From: Bradyrhizobium barranii subsp. apii
GTDB taxonomy: Bacteria > Pseudomonadota > Alphaproteobacteria > Rhizobiales > Xanthobacteraceae
Reading direction: 5' to 3'
Assembly (NCBI RefSeq): GCF_011516635.5
Contig: NZ_CP096255.1
Location: 744,001 to 808,000, forward strand
Length of the DNA: 64,000 bases
This document shows, piece by piece, positions 24,319 to 35,051 of this stretch. Under the pieces are notes generated by a model, which worked only from the letters and a program-made list of their open reading frames with translations, was not told the DNA's origin and did not search any database. How positions within the stretch are numbered: the first letter of the stretch is position 1; each line of letters opens with the position of its first letter. Made by a program: the position numbers and the translations under genes.

Positions 24319-24588
24319 ATGGCTCACAAAAAAGCAGGCGGATCATCGCGCAACGGTCGCGATTCGAAGGGCAAGCGCCTCGGCATCAAGGCGTTCGGCG
24401 GCGAAGTCGTGATTCCCGGCAACATCATTGCGCGTCAGCGCGGCACCACCTGGCATCCCGGCCTTAATGTCGGCATGGGCACGGACCACACTCTGTTCGC
24501 CAAGATCGAGGGTCGCGTCACGTTCCAAGCCAAAGCCAACGGCCGCACATTCGTATCGGTACTCCCGATCGCCGAGGCGGCTGAATAA
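24319..24588 (+). CDS. rpmA: 50S ribosomal protein L27
   Basis: An 89-residue protein beginning [20 protein letters not shown] with [10 protein letters not shown] and [16 protein letters not shown], diagnostic of L27. Its flexible N-terminus reaches the peptidyl-transferase centre. A GGAG site lies 7 bases before the ATG. It follows rplU and precedes a hairpin terminator. Confidence 0.98.
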   Translation: MAHKKAGGSSRNGRDSKGKRLGIKAFGGEVVIPGNIIARQRGTTWHPGLNVGMGTDHTLFAKIEGRVTFQAKANGRTFVSVLPIAEAAE

Positions 24589-24654
24589 ACGGTGGACCAA
24601 ATTTGGAGTCCGCCGGGTCCTTGACCGAACCGGCGGAGTCCACGAGACGGCTCC

Positions 24655-24684
24655 AGGGGAGGCAGGGAAACCGGCCTCCCCTTT
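24655..24684 (+). terminator. Terminator after rpmA
   Basis: Arms AGGGGAGGC (24655-24663) and GCCTCCCCT (24674-24682) followed by TT. A second, weaker stem (CCGCCGG/CCGGCGG) lies just upstream at about 24611-24637. Confidence 0.6.
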
Positions 24685-24731
24685 CGTTTGACTTGCTCAC
24701 TTTTCACTTAGTGACTTTGACGGAGCCGGAC

Positions 24732-25325
24732 ATGTTGCAGGATTTCTCGAGCGTGACCTTGCGGGAGGCGAGACCGAGCGTCGTCGCCACCGAGCGGCTG
24801 ACGTTGCGGCGCCCGACTCTCGCCGACGTCAGGACCATCGCCCACCTCGCCAACGACCGCCGTGTCGCGGAAAACACCCGTCGCCTTCCACACCCCTATT
24901 CGCAGGACGACGCCGTCGAATTCGTCCGCGCCACCGCCGCGCTCGGCAGCGAGACCGTGTTCCTGATCGAGCACGACACCGGGCCCGTCGGCATGGTCGG
25001 CATCGACCGCTCCACGCCCGACAATGCCGAGCTCGGCTACTGGCTCGGCGTCGAGCATTGGGGCCAGGGCTTTGCCACCGAGGCGGCGCGCGGCGCGATC
25101 GACTTCTTCTTCGAGGAGTTCGAGGACGATCATCTCTATGCGGGTGCGCGCGTCACCAATCCGGCCTCGCGCAACGTGCTGGAGAAGTGCGGCTTCCAGT
25201 GGAGCGGCGTCCAGCTGCATCGCTTCCTCGCGCTGGGCTCGTCCACGCCGGTCGATTGCTTCCGCCTGTCACGCGGCGTGTGGTCGTCGCTGAAGAACTG
25301 GAGCAGCGCGAGACGGATGAGGTAG
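24732..25325 (+). CDS. GNAT-family N-acetyltransferase
   Basis: A 197-residue RimJ/RimL-type acetyltransferase that transfers acetyl from acetyl-CoA. Visible are TERLTLRRPTLADVRTIAHLANDRRV at the start, GYWLGVEHWGQGFATEAARGAIDF (the CoA-binding Q/RxxGxG/A region as GQGFAT) and ASRNVLEKCGFQ near the end. I chose the ATG at 24732; upstream sequence is the rpmA terminator. Substrate is not predictable. Confidence 0.9.
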   Translation: MLQDFSSVTLREARPSVVATERLTLRRPTLADVRTIAHLANDRRVAENTRRLPHPYSQDDAVEFVRATAALGSETVFLIEHDTGPVGMVGIDRSTPDNAELGYWLGVEHWGQGFATEAARGAIDFFFEEFEDDHLYAGARVTNPASRNVLEKCGFQWSGVQLHRFLALGSSTPVDCFRLSRGVWSSLKNWSSARRMR

Positions 25326-25365
25326 GGCGCAGTTGCTTACCCTCCCCTTCAGGGGAAGGTAAGAG

Positions 25366-26280
25366 CTACGCTGGCGGATTCACCTCGTTGCTCGGGCGGC
25401 CGAGATCGCGTTCGCGCAAGTAGATGTAGAACCCGGCGCCGATGATGATGGCGGCGCCGATGATGGTGGCAATCGACGGCACGTCGCCGAACACGACGAA
25501 GCCGAAGATCACGGCCCAGACGATCATCGAATATTGGTAGGGCACCACGACGCTGGCCGGTGCCAGCTTGAGCGAGCGGTTGACGCAGAACAGCGCCGTC
25601 ACCGAGACGCAACCCGCCAGCGCGAAGATCGCGAGGCTGCCCGGTGTCGGCGGCACCCAGTGGAATGCCGACAGCACGGCACCAAGCGAGAACGTGCCGA
25701 TGAATTGCGACGACGCCATCACGATGTCCGGCGTCTTGCGCAGGCTGCGCGTGATCAGCATCAGGGTCGCAAACGACAGGCTGCCGCCGAGCGCGATCAG
25801 CGCCGGCAGACTGACCGTCTGCGCCGACGGCCGCAACGCGATCAGCACGCCGCAGAAGCCGATCAGGATCGCCGTCCAGCGCCGCCAGCCGACCTTCTCG
25901 CCCAGAAAGATCGCCGACATCGCGGTGACGAAGATGGGGCCGGCGAGATAATAGGTGATGACGTCGGCGAGCGGCAGATAGACCGTCGCGAGGAAGAAGG
26001 CGGCCACTTCCAGCGTCGACAGCACGACGCGAAACAGCTGCAGGCGCGGCCGCTCCAGATGCAGGAACTGATGACGCTGCCGCCAGACCAGCGGCGAGAG
26101 CAGCAGTAGCGCCGCGCAGGCGCGCAGGAACAAGAGCTGCCCCACCGAATAGGTCCCGACGAGGAACTTGCCCATGGCGTCGCCGAACGAGAACATGAAG
26201 ATCGACAGCACCATCAGCGCAATGCCGGCCAGGCGTGCGGAGCGGTCGTCATAGGCGGAGAGATTCTTGAAGAAGGGCAT
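25366..26280 (-). CDS. EamA/DMT-family transporter
   Basis: A 304-residue membrane protein of the drug/metabolite transporter superfamily with about ten hydrophobic helices in two EamA repeats; the first begins LAGIALMVLSIFMFSFGDAMGK and the second LPALIALGGSLSFATLMLIT. Each repeat ends in the usual glycine-rich helix (ILIGFCGVLIAL and TIIGAAIIIGAGFYIY). The ATG at 26278-26280 begins MPFFKNLSAYDDRSARL. It is convergent with the GNAT gene and divergent from the MaoC gene. Substrate unknown. Confidence 0.9.
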   Translation of the reverse strand: MPFFKNLSAYDDRSARLAGIALMVLSIFMFSFGDAMGKFLVGTYSVGQLLFLRACAALLLLSPLVWRQRHQFLHLERPRLQLFRVVLSTLEVAAFFLATVYLPLADVITYYLAGPIFVTAMSAIFLGEKVGWRRWTAILIGFCGVLIALRPSAQTVSLPALIALGGSLSFATLMLITRSLRKTPDIVMASSQFIGTFSLGAVLSAFHWVPPTPGSLAIFALAGCVSVTALFCVNRSLKLAPASVVVPYQYSMIVWAVIFGFVVFGDVPSIATIIGAAIIIGAGFYIYLRERDLGRPSNEVNPPA

Positions 26281-26398
26281 TGGCGCCGTTTTAATCACGT
26301 GGGCGCGCCGGACAAGCCCGCATCTGCTGATTGAACGGATTGTCGCACTCTTCGCGGCGCGATAGCGATAGACGCCTCCCCAACGAAAGAGCACGGAC

Positions 26399-26881
26399 AT
26401 GACCGACTTCGACCCGACCCGGCATCGCATGATCCCCGCGCAACGCTGGTTTGAGGATTTCGTGGTCGGCGAGCGCTTCGTGCTGCCGAGCCGCACCCAG
26501 ACCTCGGCGGTGTTCGCCGCCTTCCAGACCGCGAGTGGCGACACCCATCCCGTGCATTACGACGTGGAATATTGCCGCAGCCGCGGCATGCCGCATCTGC
26601 TCGCCCACGGCTTCCAGACCTTGATCCACACGGCGCCCGGCGCGGGTCTGTTTCCGTTCATGGTCGAGGACTCCCTGGTCGGCTTCCTCGAGCAATCGAG
26701 CAAGTTCCTCAAACCGGTGTTCGCCGACGACACCATTTATCCCGCGCTCGAGGTCACGGAGCTGGTGCCGGGTCGCACGACCGGCGCGGTGACGCTCAAA
26801 AGCACCGTATTCAACCAGCGCAAGGAGCTGGTGCTGGAGGGGATGCAGAAATTCCTGATCCGGAGACGGCCTGCGGGTTAA
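26399..26881 (+). CDS. MaoC-like hot-dog dehydratase
   Basis: A 160-residue single hot-dog domain. It shows FEDFVVGERFVLPSRTQT, then the hydratase block FAAFQTASGDTHPVHYDVEY with Asp and His in the catalytic D-x(4)-H spacing, and LAHGFQTLIHTAPG. R-specific enoyl-CoA hydratases have this pattern. It lies in a conserved stretch before obgE with no apparent pathway partners. Confidence 0.88.
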   Translation: MTDFDPTRHRMIPAQRWFEDFVVGERFVLPSRTQTSAVFAAFQTASGDTHPVHYDVEYCRSRGMPHLLAHGFQTLIHTAPGAGLFPFMVEDSLVGFLEQSSKFLKPVFADDTIYPALEVTELVPGRTTGAVTLKSTVFNQRKELVLEGMQKFLIRRRPAG

Positions 26882-26924
26882 GCACGGGGCCAAATTCGCG
26901 GAAATTCGGCCGATTCAGGGATAA

Positions 26925-28007
<1,083 letters not shown>

Positions 28008-28020
28008 ACTCTCTCCCCGC

Positions 28021-28149
28021 CGTCGTCCCCGCGAAAGCAGGGACCCATACCGCGTGATCTTTCGATTGCGGACGGTTGTAGTACCGAACAACGAGCCTTC
28101 GCAAAACTACGTCTTGGGGTTATGGGTCCCTGCTTTCGCAGGGACGACA
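28021..28149. repeat. Palindromic intergenic repeat between obgE and sulfatase gene
   Basis: The outer arms are GTCCCCGCGAAAGCAGGGAC (left) and its near complement CCCTGCTTTCGCAGGGAC (right), extended by CCCATA/TATGGG, enclosing about 70 bases. Rhizobial chromosomes carry many such dispersed palindromic units. It can form a long hairpin after obgE. Confidence 0.8.
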
Positions 28150-28243
28150 GCGGAGTGCGCGGCCGCGGGCACGCGCATCGCGGCTTGTCTTCGCTGGCGC
28201 GATAGCGCAGCATTAAAAGATCAAGAAACGGCAGGGGCGAAGC

Positions 28244-29878
28244 ATGGCGCGCGCGAAGAACGTTCTCTGGATCATGTGCGACCAGCTTCGCTACGACTAT
28301 CTCGGCTGCACCGGCCATCCCACGCTGAAAACGCCCAACATCGACGCCATGGCCAAGCGTGGCGTGCTCTTCAGCAAGGCCTATGTGCAGTCGCCGATCT
28401 GCGGCCCGTCGCGGATGTCGTTCTACACCGGGCGCTACATGCGCTCGCACGGCTCGCACTGGAACGGCTGGCCGCTGCGCGTCGGCGAGCCCACGCTCGG
28501 CGACCACCTCAAAACAATCGGCGTGCGCAACGTGCTGGTCGGCAAGACCCACATGGCGCCCGATCTCGAGGGCATGAAGGCGCTCGGCATCCCGCCGGAA
28601 TCGATGATCGGCGTGCACGTCGCCGAATGCGGGTTCGAGCCTTATGAGCGAGACGACGGCCTGCATCCGACGGGACGGCCGCGCCCGAAATACGATGAGT
28701 ACCTGCGCCAGCAAGGTTTTGAAGCGACCAATCCCTGGGAGCATTGGGCGAATTCAGGCGCAGCGGACGACGGCTCCCTGCAGAACGGCTGGCTCCTGGT
28801 GCATGCCGACAAGGCCGCGCGCGTGCCGGACGAACACTCTGAGACGCCCTACATGACGCGGCGCGCGATGGACTTCATCAGCGAGGCCGAGACCGACGGC
28901 AGGCCGTGGTGCCTGCATCTGTCCTACATCAAGCCGCACTGGCCCTATATCGCGCCAGAGCCCTATGCGAGCATGTATTCGGCGGACGACATGATCCCGG
29001 CGATCCGCTCCGAGCGCGAACGCCAGGATCCGCATCCGGTGTTCGGCGCCTACATGGACATGCGCTACTCCCGCAACATGGCGCGCGATGAGGCCCGCGA
29101 GAAGGTGATCCCGACCTATATGGGCCTGATCACGCAGATTGACGACCAGATGGGCGTGCTGATGAAGTTTTTGGAGGCGCGCGACCTGCTGGACACCACC
29201 ATGATCGTGTTCACCTCCGATCATGGCGACTATCTCGGCGATCACTGGATGGGCGAGAAGGATCTATTCCACGAACAGTCAGCGAAGATTCCGTTGATCA
29301 TCATCGATCCGTCGAAGGAAGCCGACGCCACGCGTGGCACGCGCAGCGACGCGCTGGTGGAAGGCATCGATCTCGCGCCGACCTTCGTCGATTATTTCGG
29401 CGGCAAGGTGCCAGGCCACATCCTGGAAGGACGCTCGCTGCTGCCGCTGCTGCGCGGTGAGAGGCCGTCCGACTGGCGCAAGGTCGCGTTCTCCGAATAC
29501 GACTACGCCATGCAGGATGTGCGGCTGAAGCTGAACCAGCCGATCGAACGCTGCCGCCTGTTCATGGTGTTCGACGGCCGCTGGAAATACATCCACGCCT
29601 CCGGCTTCCGCCCGATGCTGTATGATCTCGAAACCGATCCGGAGGAATACGTCGATCGCGGCGACGATCCGGAATGCGCCGCGATCATCGCGAGGCTACA
29701 GGCCGAGCTGTTCGACTGGGCCCTGCATCCCAACGACCACATCACCACGCCGCGCGAGAAGATCGCGAACTATGCCGACAACCAGCTCCAGGTGAAGGGC
29801 GGCATTTTGATCGGCGTCTGGGATGAGGCGGAGCTTGCGTCGATCAAGGACGGGATCGCGCAACGCGCGAAGCTCTAA
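28244..29878 (+). CDS. Sulfatase / phosphonate-monoester-hydrolase superfamily enzyme
   Basis: A 544-residue hydrolase of the alkaline phosphatase superfamily. The metal ligands appear in IMCDQLRYDYLGC, and PICGPSRMSFYTGR is the C-x-P-S-R...TGR motif whose cysteine becomes formylglycine. Later blocks HLSYIKPHWPY, TSDHGDYLGDH (metal-binding Asp-His) and KDLFHEQSAKIPLI are as expected. No signal peptide, so cytosolic; this favours phosphonate/sulfate monoester hydrolase activity on small substrates. Substrate cannot be assigned. Confidence 0.9.
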   Translation: MARAKNVLWIMCDQLRYDYLGCTGHPTLKTPNIDAMAKRGVLFSKAYVQSPICGPSRMSFYTGRYMRSHGSHWNGWPLRVGEPTLGDHLKTIGVRNVLVGKTHMAPDLEGMKALGIPPESMIGVHVAECGFEPYERDDGLHPTGRPRPKYDEYLRQQGFEATNPWEHWANSGAADDGSLQNGWLLVHADKAARVPDEHSETPYMTRRAMDFISEAETDGRPWCLHLSYIKPHWPYIAPEPYASMYSADDMIPAIRSERERQDPHPVFGAYMDMRYSRNMARDEAREKVIPTYMGLITQIDDQMGVLMKFLEARDLLDTTMIVFTSDHGDYLGDHWMGEKDLFHEQSAKIPLIIIDPSKEADATRGTRSDALVEGIDLAPTFVDYFGGKVPGHILEGRSLLPLLRGERPSDWRKVAFSEYDYAMQDVRLKLNQPIERCRLFMVFDGRWKYIHASGFRPMLYDLETDPEEYVDRGDDPECAAIIARLQAELFDWALHPNDHITTPREKIANYADNQLQVKGGILIGVWDEAELASIKDGIAQRAKL

Positions 29879-29880
29879 AA

Positions 29881-29991
29881 CCCTCATGGTGAGGAGGCGC
29901 GAAGCGCCGTCTCGAACCATGCAGGCCCCCGCTGCTACAGCCGGGCCTTTCATCCTTCGAGACGCCGCTCCGCGGCTCCTCAGGATGAGGG
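29881..29991. repeat. Palindromic intergenic repeat (CCCTCAT...ATGAGGG type)
   Basis: Arms beginning CCCTCATGGTGAGGAGGCGC on the left pair with the right half, read in reverse as CCCTCATCCTGAGGAGCCGC, followed by GAGACGGC-like inner arms. It lies between convergent genes and may act as a bidirectional terminator. Confidence 0.75.
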
Positions 29992-30011
29992 GATAGAGTA
30001 GCGCGCGGCAT

Positions 30012-30977
30012 TCAATTCTCGATCTTGTACCCCGTCGCCTTTACGATCGGCTGCCAGAACGCCGTGTTGGCGGCGAGCTCCTTGGTCAGCCCATCCGCAT
30101 TGCTGCCGACCGGGATCAGCCCGATCGCGGTGAGCTTCTCCTTCACCTCGGGCCTGGCGAGCGCCGCACTCGCGGCGGCGCCGAGCTTGCTGGCGAAGTC
30201 CGGCGGGCTGCCGGCGGGAAGCCACATGCCGTACCAGGCATCTGCGACGAGATCGATGCCGCTCTCCTTCAGCGTCGGAACCTCAGGTGCGAACGGCGAA
30301 CGTTCCGCGCTCGCGACCGCGATGATCTTCACGCCCTTGGCGCGGTGCTGCGGCAGCGCATCGGCCAATGTCACGATGCCGAACGACAGATGGCCGCCGA
30401 TGAGATCGTTGAGGATAGGCGCGCTCCCGCGATAGGGCACGCGGGTCAAGGGAATGCCGAGATCCTTCTCGAGCTTGGAGCCCATGAAATGCGGAATGGT
30501 GCCCTTGCTCGGCACGCCGAACGACGTCTTGTCCGGATGCGCCTTCAGCCACGCCACGAATGACTTGAAATCGGCAGCGTCAATCGCCGGGCTGATCACG
30601 AGCGCGAATTCGAACCGCGCCAGCAGCGACACCGGCATAAAATCCTTGGCCGTGTCGAAGCTCGGCGTCGTCTCCACCATCGGCAGCAGGTACATGGTCG
30701 GCCCGGTCGTCACCAGCACCATGCTGCCGTCGGCACTCGCGCCCTTCACCGCCTTGATACCGATCAGGCCGTCGCCGCCGGTACGGTTCTCGACGACGAT
30801 GGTCCGTTGCAGCGCCGGCGCCATCTCCTGCGCGATCAGCCGGCACAGCGTGTCGCCGCCCGCTCCCGCCGCGAACGGGAAGATCATCTTTGTCAGCCCG
30901 GCCTGCGCTTGCGATCCGCCCGCCTGCGCCAACAGCGGCAACCCGAGACATCCGGCGATGAAGTTGCGGCGATCCAT
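30012..30977 (-). CDS. Tripartite tricarboxylate transporter substrate-binding protein (Bug family)
   Basis: A 321-residue periplasmic binding protein. The start MDRRNFIAGCLGLPLLAQA is an export signal with a twin-arginine pair (RRNF), then MIFPFAAGAGGDTLCRLIAQEM, the Bug N-terminal block, and VVENRTGGDGLIGIKAVK. Further family blocks are GTIPHFMGSKLEKDLG, VPYRGSAPILNDLIGG and YGMWLPAGSP. I chose the ATG at 30975-30977. The TctA/TctB membrane partners are not adjacent, so it is an orphan binding protein, as is common for this family. Confidence 0.93.
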   Translation of the reverse strand: MDRRNFIAGCLGLPLLAQAGGSQAQAGLTKMIFPFAAGAGGDTLCRLIAQEMAPALQRTIVVENRTGGDGLIGIKAVKGASADGSMVLVTTGPTMYLLPMVETTPSFDTAKDFMPVSLLARFEFALVISPAIDAADFKSFVAWLKAHPDKTSFGVPSKGTIPHFMGSKLEKDLGIPLTRVPYRGSAPILNDLIGGHLSFGIVTLADALPQHRAKGVKIIAVASAERSPFAPEVPTLKESGIDLVADAWYGMWLPAGSPPDFASKLGAAASAALARPEVKEKLTAIGLIPVGSNADGLTKELAANTAFWQPIVKATGYKIEN

Positions 30978-31172
30978 CGGTTTCCTCTTTGAGCCCATTA
31001 TGGTTGGCGACAATTAGAGCCAGGCGCGTGTCCCGGACAAGCGCCGTTTACCATTTTAGCCGCCTTGCGCCGGCCATCGTCCTGCTGCAAAAGCAGGCCT
31101 TAACCGGCGCCGCCTGTCGCTCCGCCGTTTCCGATGCAGAGCAATCCGTCACACGCGCCAACGCATACACAC

Positions 31173-32294
31173 ATGGCCAGCCCCGAACTCAGTCAATTCC
31201 GCCGCATCGTCGTCAAGGTCGGCTCCGCCCTGCTGGTCGATTCCGACAAGGGCGAGGTGCGCGCCTCCTGGCTCGCCGCGCTCGCCGACGACATGGCCAA
31301 GCTGCATCGCGAGGGCCGCGACGTGCTCGTCGTCTCCTCCGGGTCGATCGCGCTCGGCCGCAGCCGGCTGAAATTGCCGCGTGGCCCGCTGAAGCTGGAG
31401 GAGAGCCAGGCGGCCGCCGCCGTCGGCCAGATCGCGCTGGCGCGGATCTGGTCGGAGGTGCTCGGCGCCCACGGCATCGGCGCGGGGCAGATCCTGGTCA
31501 CGCTCCAGGACACCGAGGAGCGCCGCCGCTATCTCAACGCGCGCTCCACCATCGGCAAGCTGCTGGAATGGCGCGCGATCCCCGTCATCAACGAGAACGA
31601 CACGGTCGCCACCAACGAGATCCGCTACGGCGACAATGACCGCCTCGCCGCGCGCGTCGCCACCATGGCGAGCGCCGATTTGCTGGTGCTGCTGTCCGAT
31701 ATCGACGGGCTCTACGACGCCCCGCCGAAGAACAATCCGAACGCAAAACTCATTCCCGTGGTCGACAGCATCTCCTCCGAGATCGAGGCCGTGGCAGGCG
31801 ACGCCGAGTCCGAGCTGTCGCGCGGCGGCATGCGCACCAAGGTCGAGGCCGCGAAGATCGCCACGACCGGCGGCACGCATATGCTGATCGCCTCGGGCAA
31901 GATCGAGCATCCCCTGCAGGCGATCGCCGACGGCGGCCGCTGCACCTGGTTCCTGACGCCGGCCAACCCCATCACCTCGCGCAAACGGTGGATCGCGGGC
32001 ACGCTGGAGCCGAAAGGCACGCTGACCATCGATGCCGGCGCGGTGACGGCGCTGCGTGCCGGCGCCAGCCTGCTGCCGGCCGGCGTGATCAAGGTGGAAG
32101 GCCAGTTCGCCCGCGGCGATGCGGTGATCGTGCGCGGTCCTGATACCAGCGAGGTCGGCCGCGGCCTGATCGCCTACGATGCCGAGGTCGCCGAGCGGAT
32201 CAAGGGCCGCTCGTCCCCGGACGTGATGGCGATCCTCGGCATCAGCGGGAGGTCCGAGATGATCCACCGCGACGATCTGGTGGTGGGCGGGTAA
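31173..32294 (+). CDS. proB: Glutamate 5-kinase
   Basis: A 373-residue enzyme for the first step of proline synthesis. The kinase domain starts [13 protein letters not shown], with [50 protein letters not shown] and [15 protein letters not shown]; a C-terminal PUA domain (about 280-370) ends the protein. I chose the ATG giving MASPELSQF; a start 39 bases earlier is possible. A hairpin terminator follows and proA comes 146 bases later. Confidence 0.97.
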   Translation: MASPELSQFRRIVVKVGSALLVDSDKGEVRASWLAALADDMAKLHREGRDVLVVSSGSIALGRSRLKLPRGPLKLEESQAAAAVGQIALARIWSEVLGAHGIGAGQILVTLQDTEERRRYLNARSTIGKLLEWRAIPVINENDTVATNEIRYGDNDRLAARVATMASADLLVLLSDIDGLYDAPPKNNPNAKLIPVVDSISSEIEAVAGDAESELSRGGMRTKVEAAKIATTGGTHMLIASGKIEHPLQAIADGGRCTWFLTPANPITSRKRWIAGTLEPKGTLTIDAGAVTALRAGASLLPAGVIKVEGQFARGDAVIVRGPDTSEVGRGLIAYDAEVAERIKGRSSPDVMAILGISGRSEMIHRDDLVVGG

Positions 32295-32313
32295 GGGCCG
32301 CGACGGCCCTTTT
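32293..32313 (+). terminator. Terminator after proB
   Basis: Arms AAGGGCCG (32293-32300) and CGGCCCTT (32304-32311) with a 3-base loop, ending in TTTT. The stem begins inside the proB stop codon. Confidence 0.7.
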
Positions 32314-32440
32314 CACCGAATTTGCTGGGCCAATGACCCAGCCGGCGCCTCGCCGGAGAGACCAGCCATACCCTCCCGACCCTTCGCAGACGCGGGATTT
32401 CCATGCTAGGACACCGCCTTAGCAGAAGGTTGAAGCTCCA

Positions 32441-33736
32441 ATGGCCGCCCCCCTCAAAGCCGTCGACGGCAATGCCGATCTCCAGGCGCTGATGTCCGAT
32501 CTCGCCGCCCGTGCCCGCGCTGCCGCGCGCGTGCTGGCGCTGGCGCCGCCGGAGCAGAAGAACCGGGCGCTCGAGGCCATGGAGCGGGCGATCCGCGCGA
32601 ACTCTGCCGCGATCCTTGCCGCCAATGCCGAGGACGTCGCGGAGGCCCGCGCCTCGGGCACCATGATCGCCTCCTTCATCGACCGCCTGACACTGACACC
32701 TGCGCGCGTCGAGTCGATGGCCGAGGGCATCGGTATCGTGCGCGGCATCGCCGATCCGATCGGCATCGTCACCGAGAGCTGGCAGCGGCCGAACGGCATG
32801 ACCATCGAGCGCGTGCGCGTTCCGCTCGGCGTCGTCGGCGTGATCTTCGAGAGCCGGCCGAACGTTGCGGCGGATGCCGGCGTGCTGTGCCTGAAATCCG
32901 GCAATGCCGTGATCCTGCGCGGCGGCTCCGACAGTTTTCGTTCGTGCCGCGCGATCCATGAATGTCTCGTCCAGGGCCTGCGTGACGCCGGGCTCCCCGA
33001 AGCGGCGATCACGCTGGTGCCGACGCGCGACCGCGCGGCGGTCGGCATGATGCTGTCAGGGTTGAACGGCGCCATCGACGTGATCGTTCCGCGCGGAGGC
33101 AAGAGCCTCGTCGCGCGCGTCGAGCAGGAAGCCCGCGTGCCCGTGTTCGCGCATCTCGAAGGCGTCAACCACGTCTATATCGATGCCAGCGCCGACCTCG
33201 CCATGGCGAAGTCGATCGTGCTCAACGCCAAGATGCGCCGCACCGGCGTCTGCGGCGCGGCCGAGACGCTGCTGGTCGATCGCGCCGCTGCCGCCAAAAA
33301 CCTGAAGCCGCTGGTCGAGATGCTGATCGAGGCCGGCTGCGAAGTGCGCGGCGACGACGCCGTGCAGAAGACCGATGCGCGCGTCAAGCCTGCCAGCGAA
33401 GACGATTGGGACACCGAATATCTCGACGCGATCATCGCAGCGAAGGTGGTGGACGGTGTCGACGGCGCGATCGCGCATATCCAGAACCACGGCTCGCACC
33501 ACACCGACGCGATCGTGAGCGCGGACGAGGCTGCCGCGAGGAAATTCCTGAGCGAGGTCGATTCCGCGATCGTGCTGCACAATGCCTCGACGCAGTTCGC
33601 CGATGGCGGCGAGTTCGGTTTCGGCGCCGAGATCGGCATCGCCACCGGCCGATTCCACGCCCGTGGTCCTGTTGGCGCCGAGCAGCTCACGAGCTTCAAA
33701 TATCGCGTCCACGGCACAGGTCAGACGCGGCCGTAA
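32441..33736 (+). CDS. proA: Gamma-glutamyl phosphate reductase
   Basis: A 431-residue NADPH-dependent reductase, second step of proline synthesis. Recognisable blocks are [55 protein letters not shown], and the catalytic cysteine in [16 protein letters not shown]. The end [24 protein letters not shown] and [10 protein letters not shown] is complete. A slightly long N-terminus ([15 protein letters not shown]) is usual in this group. Confidence 0.97.
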   Translation: MAAPLKAVDGNADLQALMSDLAARARAAARVLALAPPEQKNRALEAMERAIRANSAAILAANAEDVAEARASGTMIASFIDRLTLTPARVESMAEGIGIVRGIADPIGIVTESWQRPNGMTIERVRVPLGVVGVIFESRPNVAADAGVLCLKSGNAVILRGGSDSFRSCRAIHECLVQGLRDAGLPEAAITLVPTRDRAAVGMMLSGLNGAIDVIVPRGGKSLVARVEQEARVPVFAHLEGVNHVYIDASADLAMAKSIVLNAKMRRTGVCGAAETLLVDRAAAAKNLKPLVEMLIEAGCEVRGDDAVQKTDARVKPASEDDWDTEYLDAIIAAKVVDGVDGAIAHIQNHGSHHTDAIVSADEAAARKFLSEVDSAIVLHNASTQFADGGEFGFGAEIGIATGRFHARGPVGAEQLTSFKYRVHGTGQTRP

Positions 33737-33822
33737 GTCATGTCGCGAGGCGTGGGGCATTGAATAACAATTTCGTCGCGCCACGTTTCTTCGCGCAGGC
33801 CATTCCGCCCTACACCGAAGGC

Positions 33823-34404
33823 ATGCGCATCGGCCTGCTCGGCGGCTCGTTCAATCCGCCGCACGAGGCCCATCGTGCCATCAGCCAGTTCGCGCTGAAA
33901 CGCCTCCGACTCGACCGCGTGTGGTGGCTCGTGACGCCGGGCAATCCGCTCAAGGAGAACGGCACGCTGCATGAGCTCGGCGCGCGCATGCAGGCCGCGC
34001 GTGACGTCGCCGACGATCCCAGGATAGAGGTGACCTGTCTCGAATCCGTCATTCGTACCCGCTATACTATCGACACGATCAACACCTTGCGCCGCCGTCT
34101 CTCGGGCCTGCGCTTTGTCTGGATCATGGGCGCTGACAATCTCGCTCAATTCCATCGTTGGCAACACTGGCGGCGCATCGCCGACCAGGTGCCGATTGCG
34201 GTCATCGATCGCCCGCCGCAGAGTTTTCGCGCCCTCGCCTCGCCCGCTGCCCAGGCCCTTGCACGCTACCGCGTGCCCGAGACGGACGCGGCATTGCTGC
34301 CGGATCGGCCGGCGCCGGCCTGGGTCTTTCTGACGGGGTTGAAACTGAACCTGTCCTCGACCGGCTTGCGGAACCCGGACGGGAGCTGGAAAGGTCCGAA
34401 GTGA
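33823..34404 (+). CDS. nadD: Nicotinate-mononucleotide adenylyltransferase
   Basis: A 193-residue enzyme of NAD synthesis. The nucleotidyltransferase signature is [14 protein letters not shown], in which the usual H-x-G-H is H-E-A-H; the second signature is SSTGLR near the end. [20 protein letters not shown] is typical NadD. The ATG at 33823 gives MRIGLLGG; an in-frame TTG at 33760 would add 21 residues ([11 protein letters not shown]...) and is also plausible. It sits in the usual nadD-rsfS-rlmH order. Confidence 0.95.
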   Translation: MRIGLLGGSFNPPHEAHRAISQFALKRLRLDRVWWLVTPGNPLKENGTLHELGARMQAARDVADDPRIEVTCLESVIRTRYTIDTINTLRRRLSGLRFVWIMGADNLAQFHRWQHWRRIADQVPIAVIDRPPQSFRALASPAAQALARYRVPETDAALLPDRPAPAWVFLTGLKLNLSSTGLRNPDGSWKGPK

Positions 34405-34520
34405 GGGACGTTGTGGGGATTTCAGACTCTCTGGCATATTGAAACCCTTAACCCCACATGATGTAGTGTAACCAGTGAGCGTCGGATTCGGCGTTCGCGA
34501 TACAGTGAAAGGAATGGTCC

Positions 34521-34958
34521 CTGACCACATCTGTATTGTCCAAGTCTGTTTTACCCAAGGTAGCGAAACCGGCGCGTAAAACATCGACCAAAGCTGCGGC
34601 CTTGAAGGCGCAACCCGACGCCGACAAGACGCTGAGCCTGATCCTCTCCCGCCTCGACGACATGAAGGCGGAAGAGACGGTCACCATCGACCTTCGCGGC
34701 AAATCGGCGTACTCCGACTACATGATCGTCACCACCGGCCGGGTGAACCGGCACGTCGGCGCGATCGCGGACAACGTCGCCAAGGGCCTCAAGGAAAACG
34801 GCATCAGGAACATCCACGTCGAGGGCTTGCCCAATTGCGACTGGGTGCTGATCGATTCCGGCGATGTGATCGTGCACGTGTTCAGACCCGAGGTCCGCGA
34901 GTTCTACAATCTCGAGAGATTGTACACCCAGGGCCCAGGGGCGGCGAAGGCGATCTAG
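34521..34958 (+). CDS. rsfS: Ribosome silencing factor RsfS
   Basis: A 145-residue protein with the RsfS/Iojap core: LILSRLDDMKAEETVTIDLRGKS, YSDYMIVTTGRVNRHVGAIAD, EGLPNCDWVLIDSGDVIVHVF and REFYNLERLY. It binds uL14 and blocks subunit joining in starvation. The first ATG is too far in; AAAGGA at 34508-34513 lies 7 bases before a CTG (34521), which I take as the start, while a TTG at 34536 is the alternative. It lies between nadD and rlmH. Confidence 0.93.
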   Translation: MTTSVLSKSVLPKVAKPARKTSTKAAALKAQPDADKTLSLILSRLDDMKAEETVTIDLRGKSAYSDYMIVTTGRVNRHVGAIADNVAKGLKENGIRNIHVEGLPNCDWVLIDSGDVIVHVFRPEVREFYNLERLYTQGPGAAKAI

Positions 34959-35051
34959 GCTCATCGAGCCGATTTCGAATCGGCTGACGCGCATGCTAGC
35001 GTCGTGCGCGCGCATATTGCGCGCGGTCTTGAAACACGACCTGAAGATATC

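Noticed and set aside
28021..28149. Palindromic repeats as CRISPR or phage att sites
   Set aside because: They are single inverted units with no regularly spaced direct repeats or spacers and no cas genes nearby.
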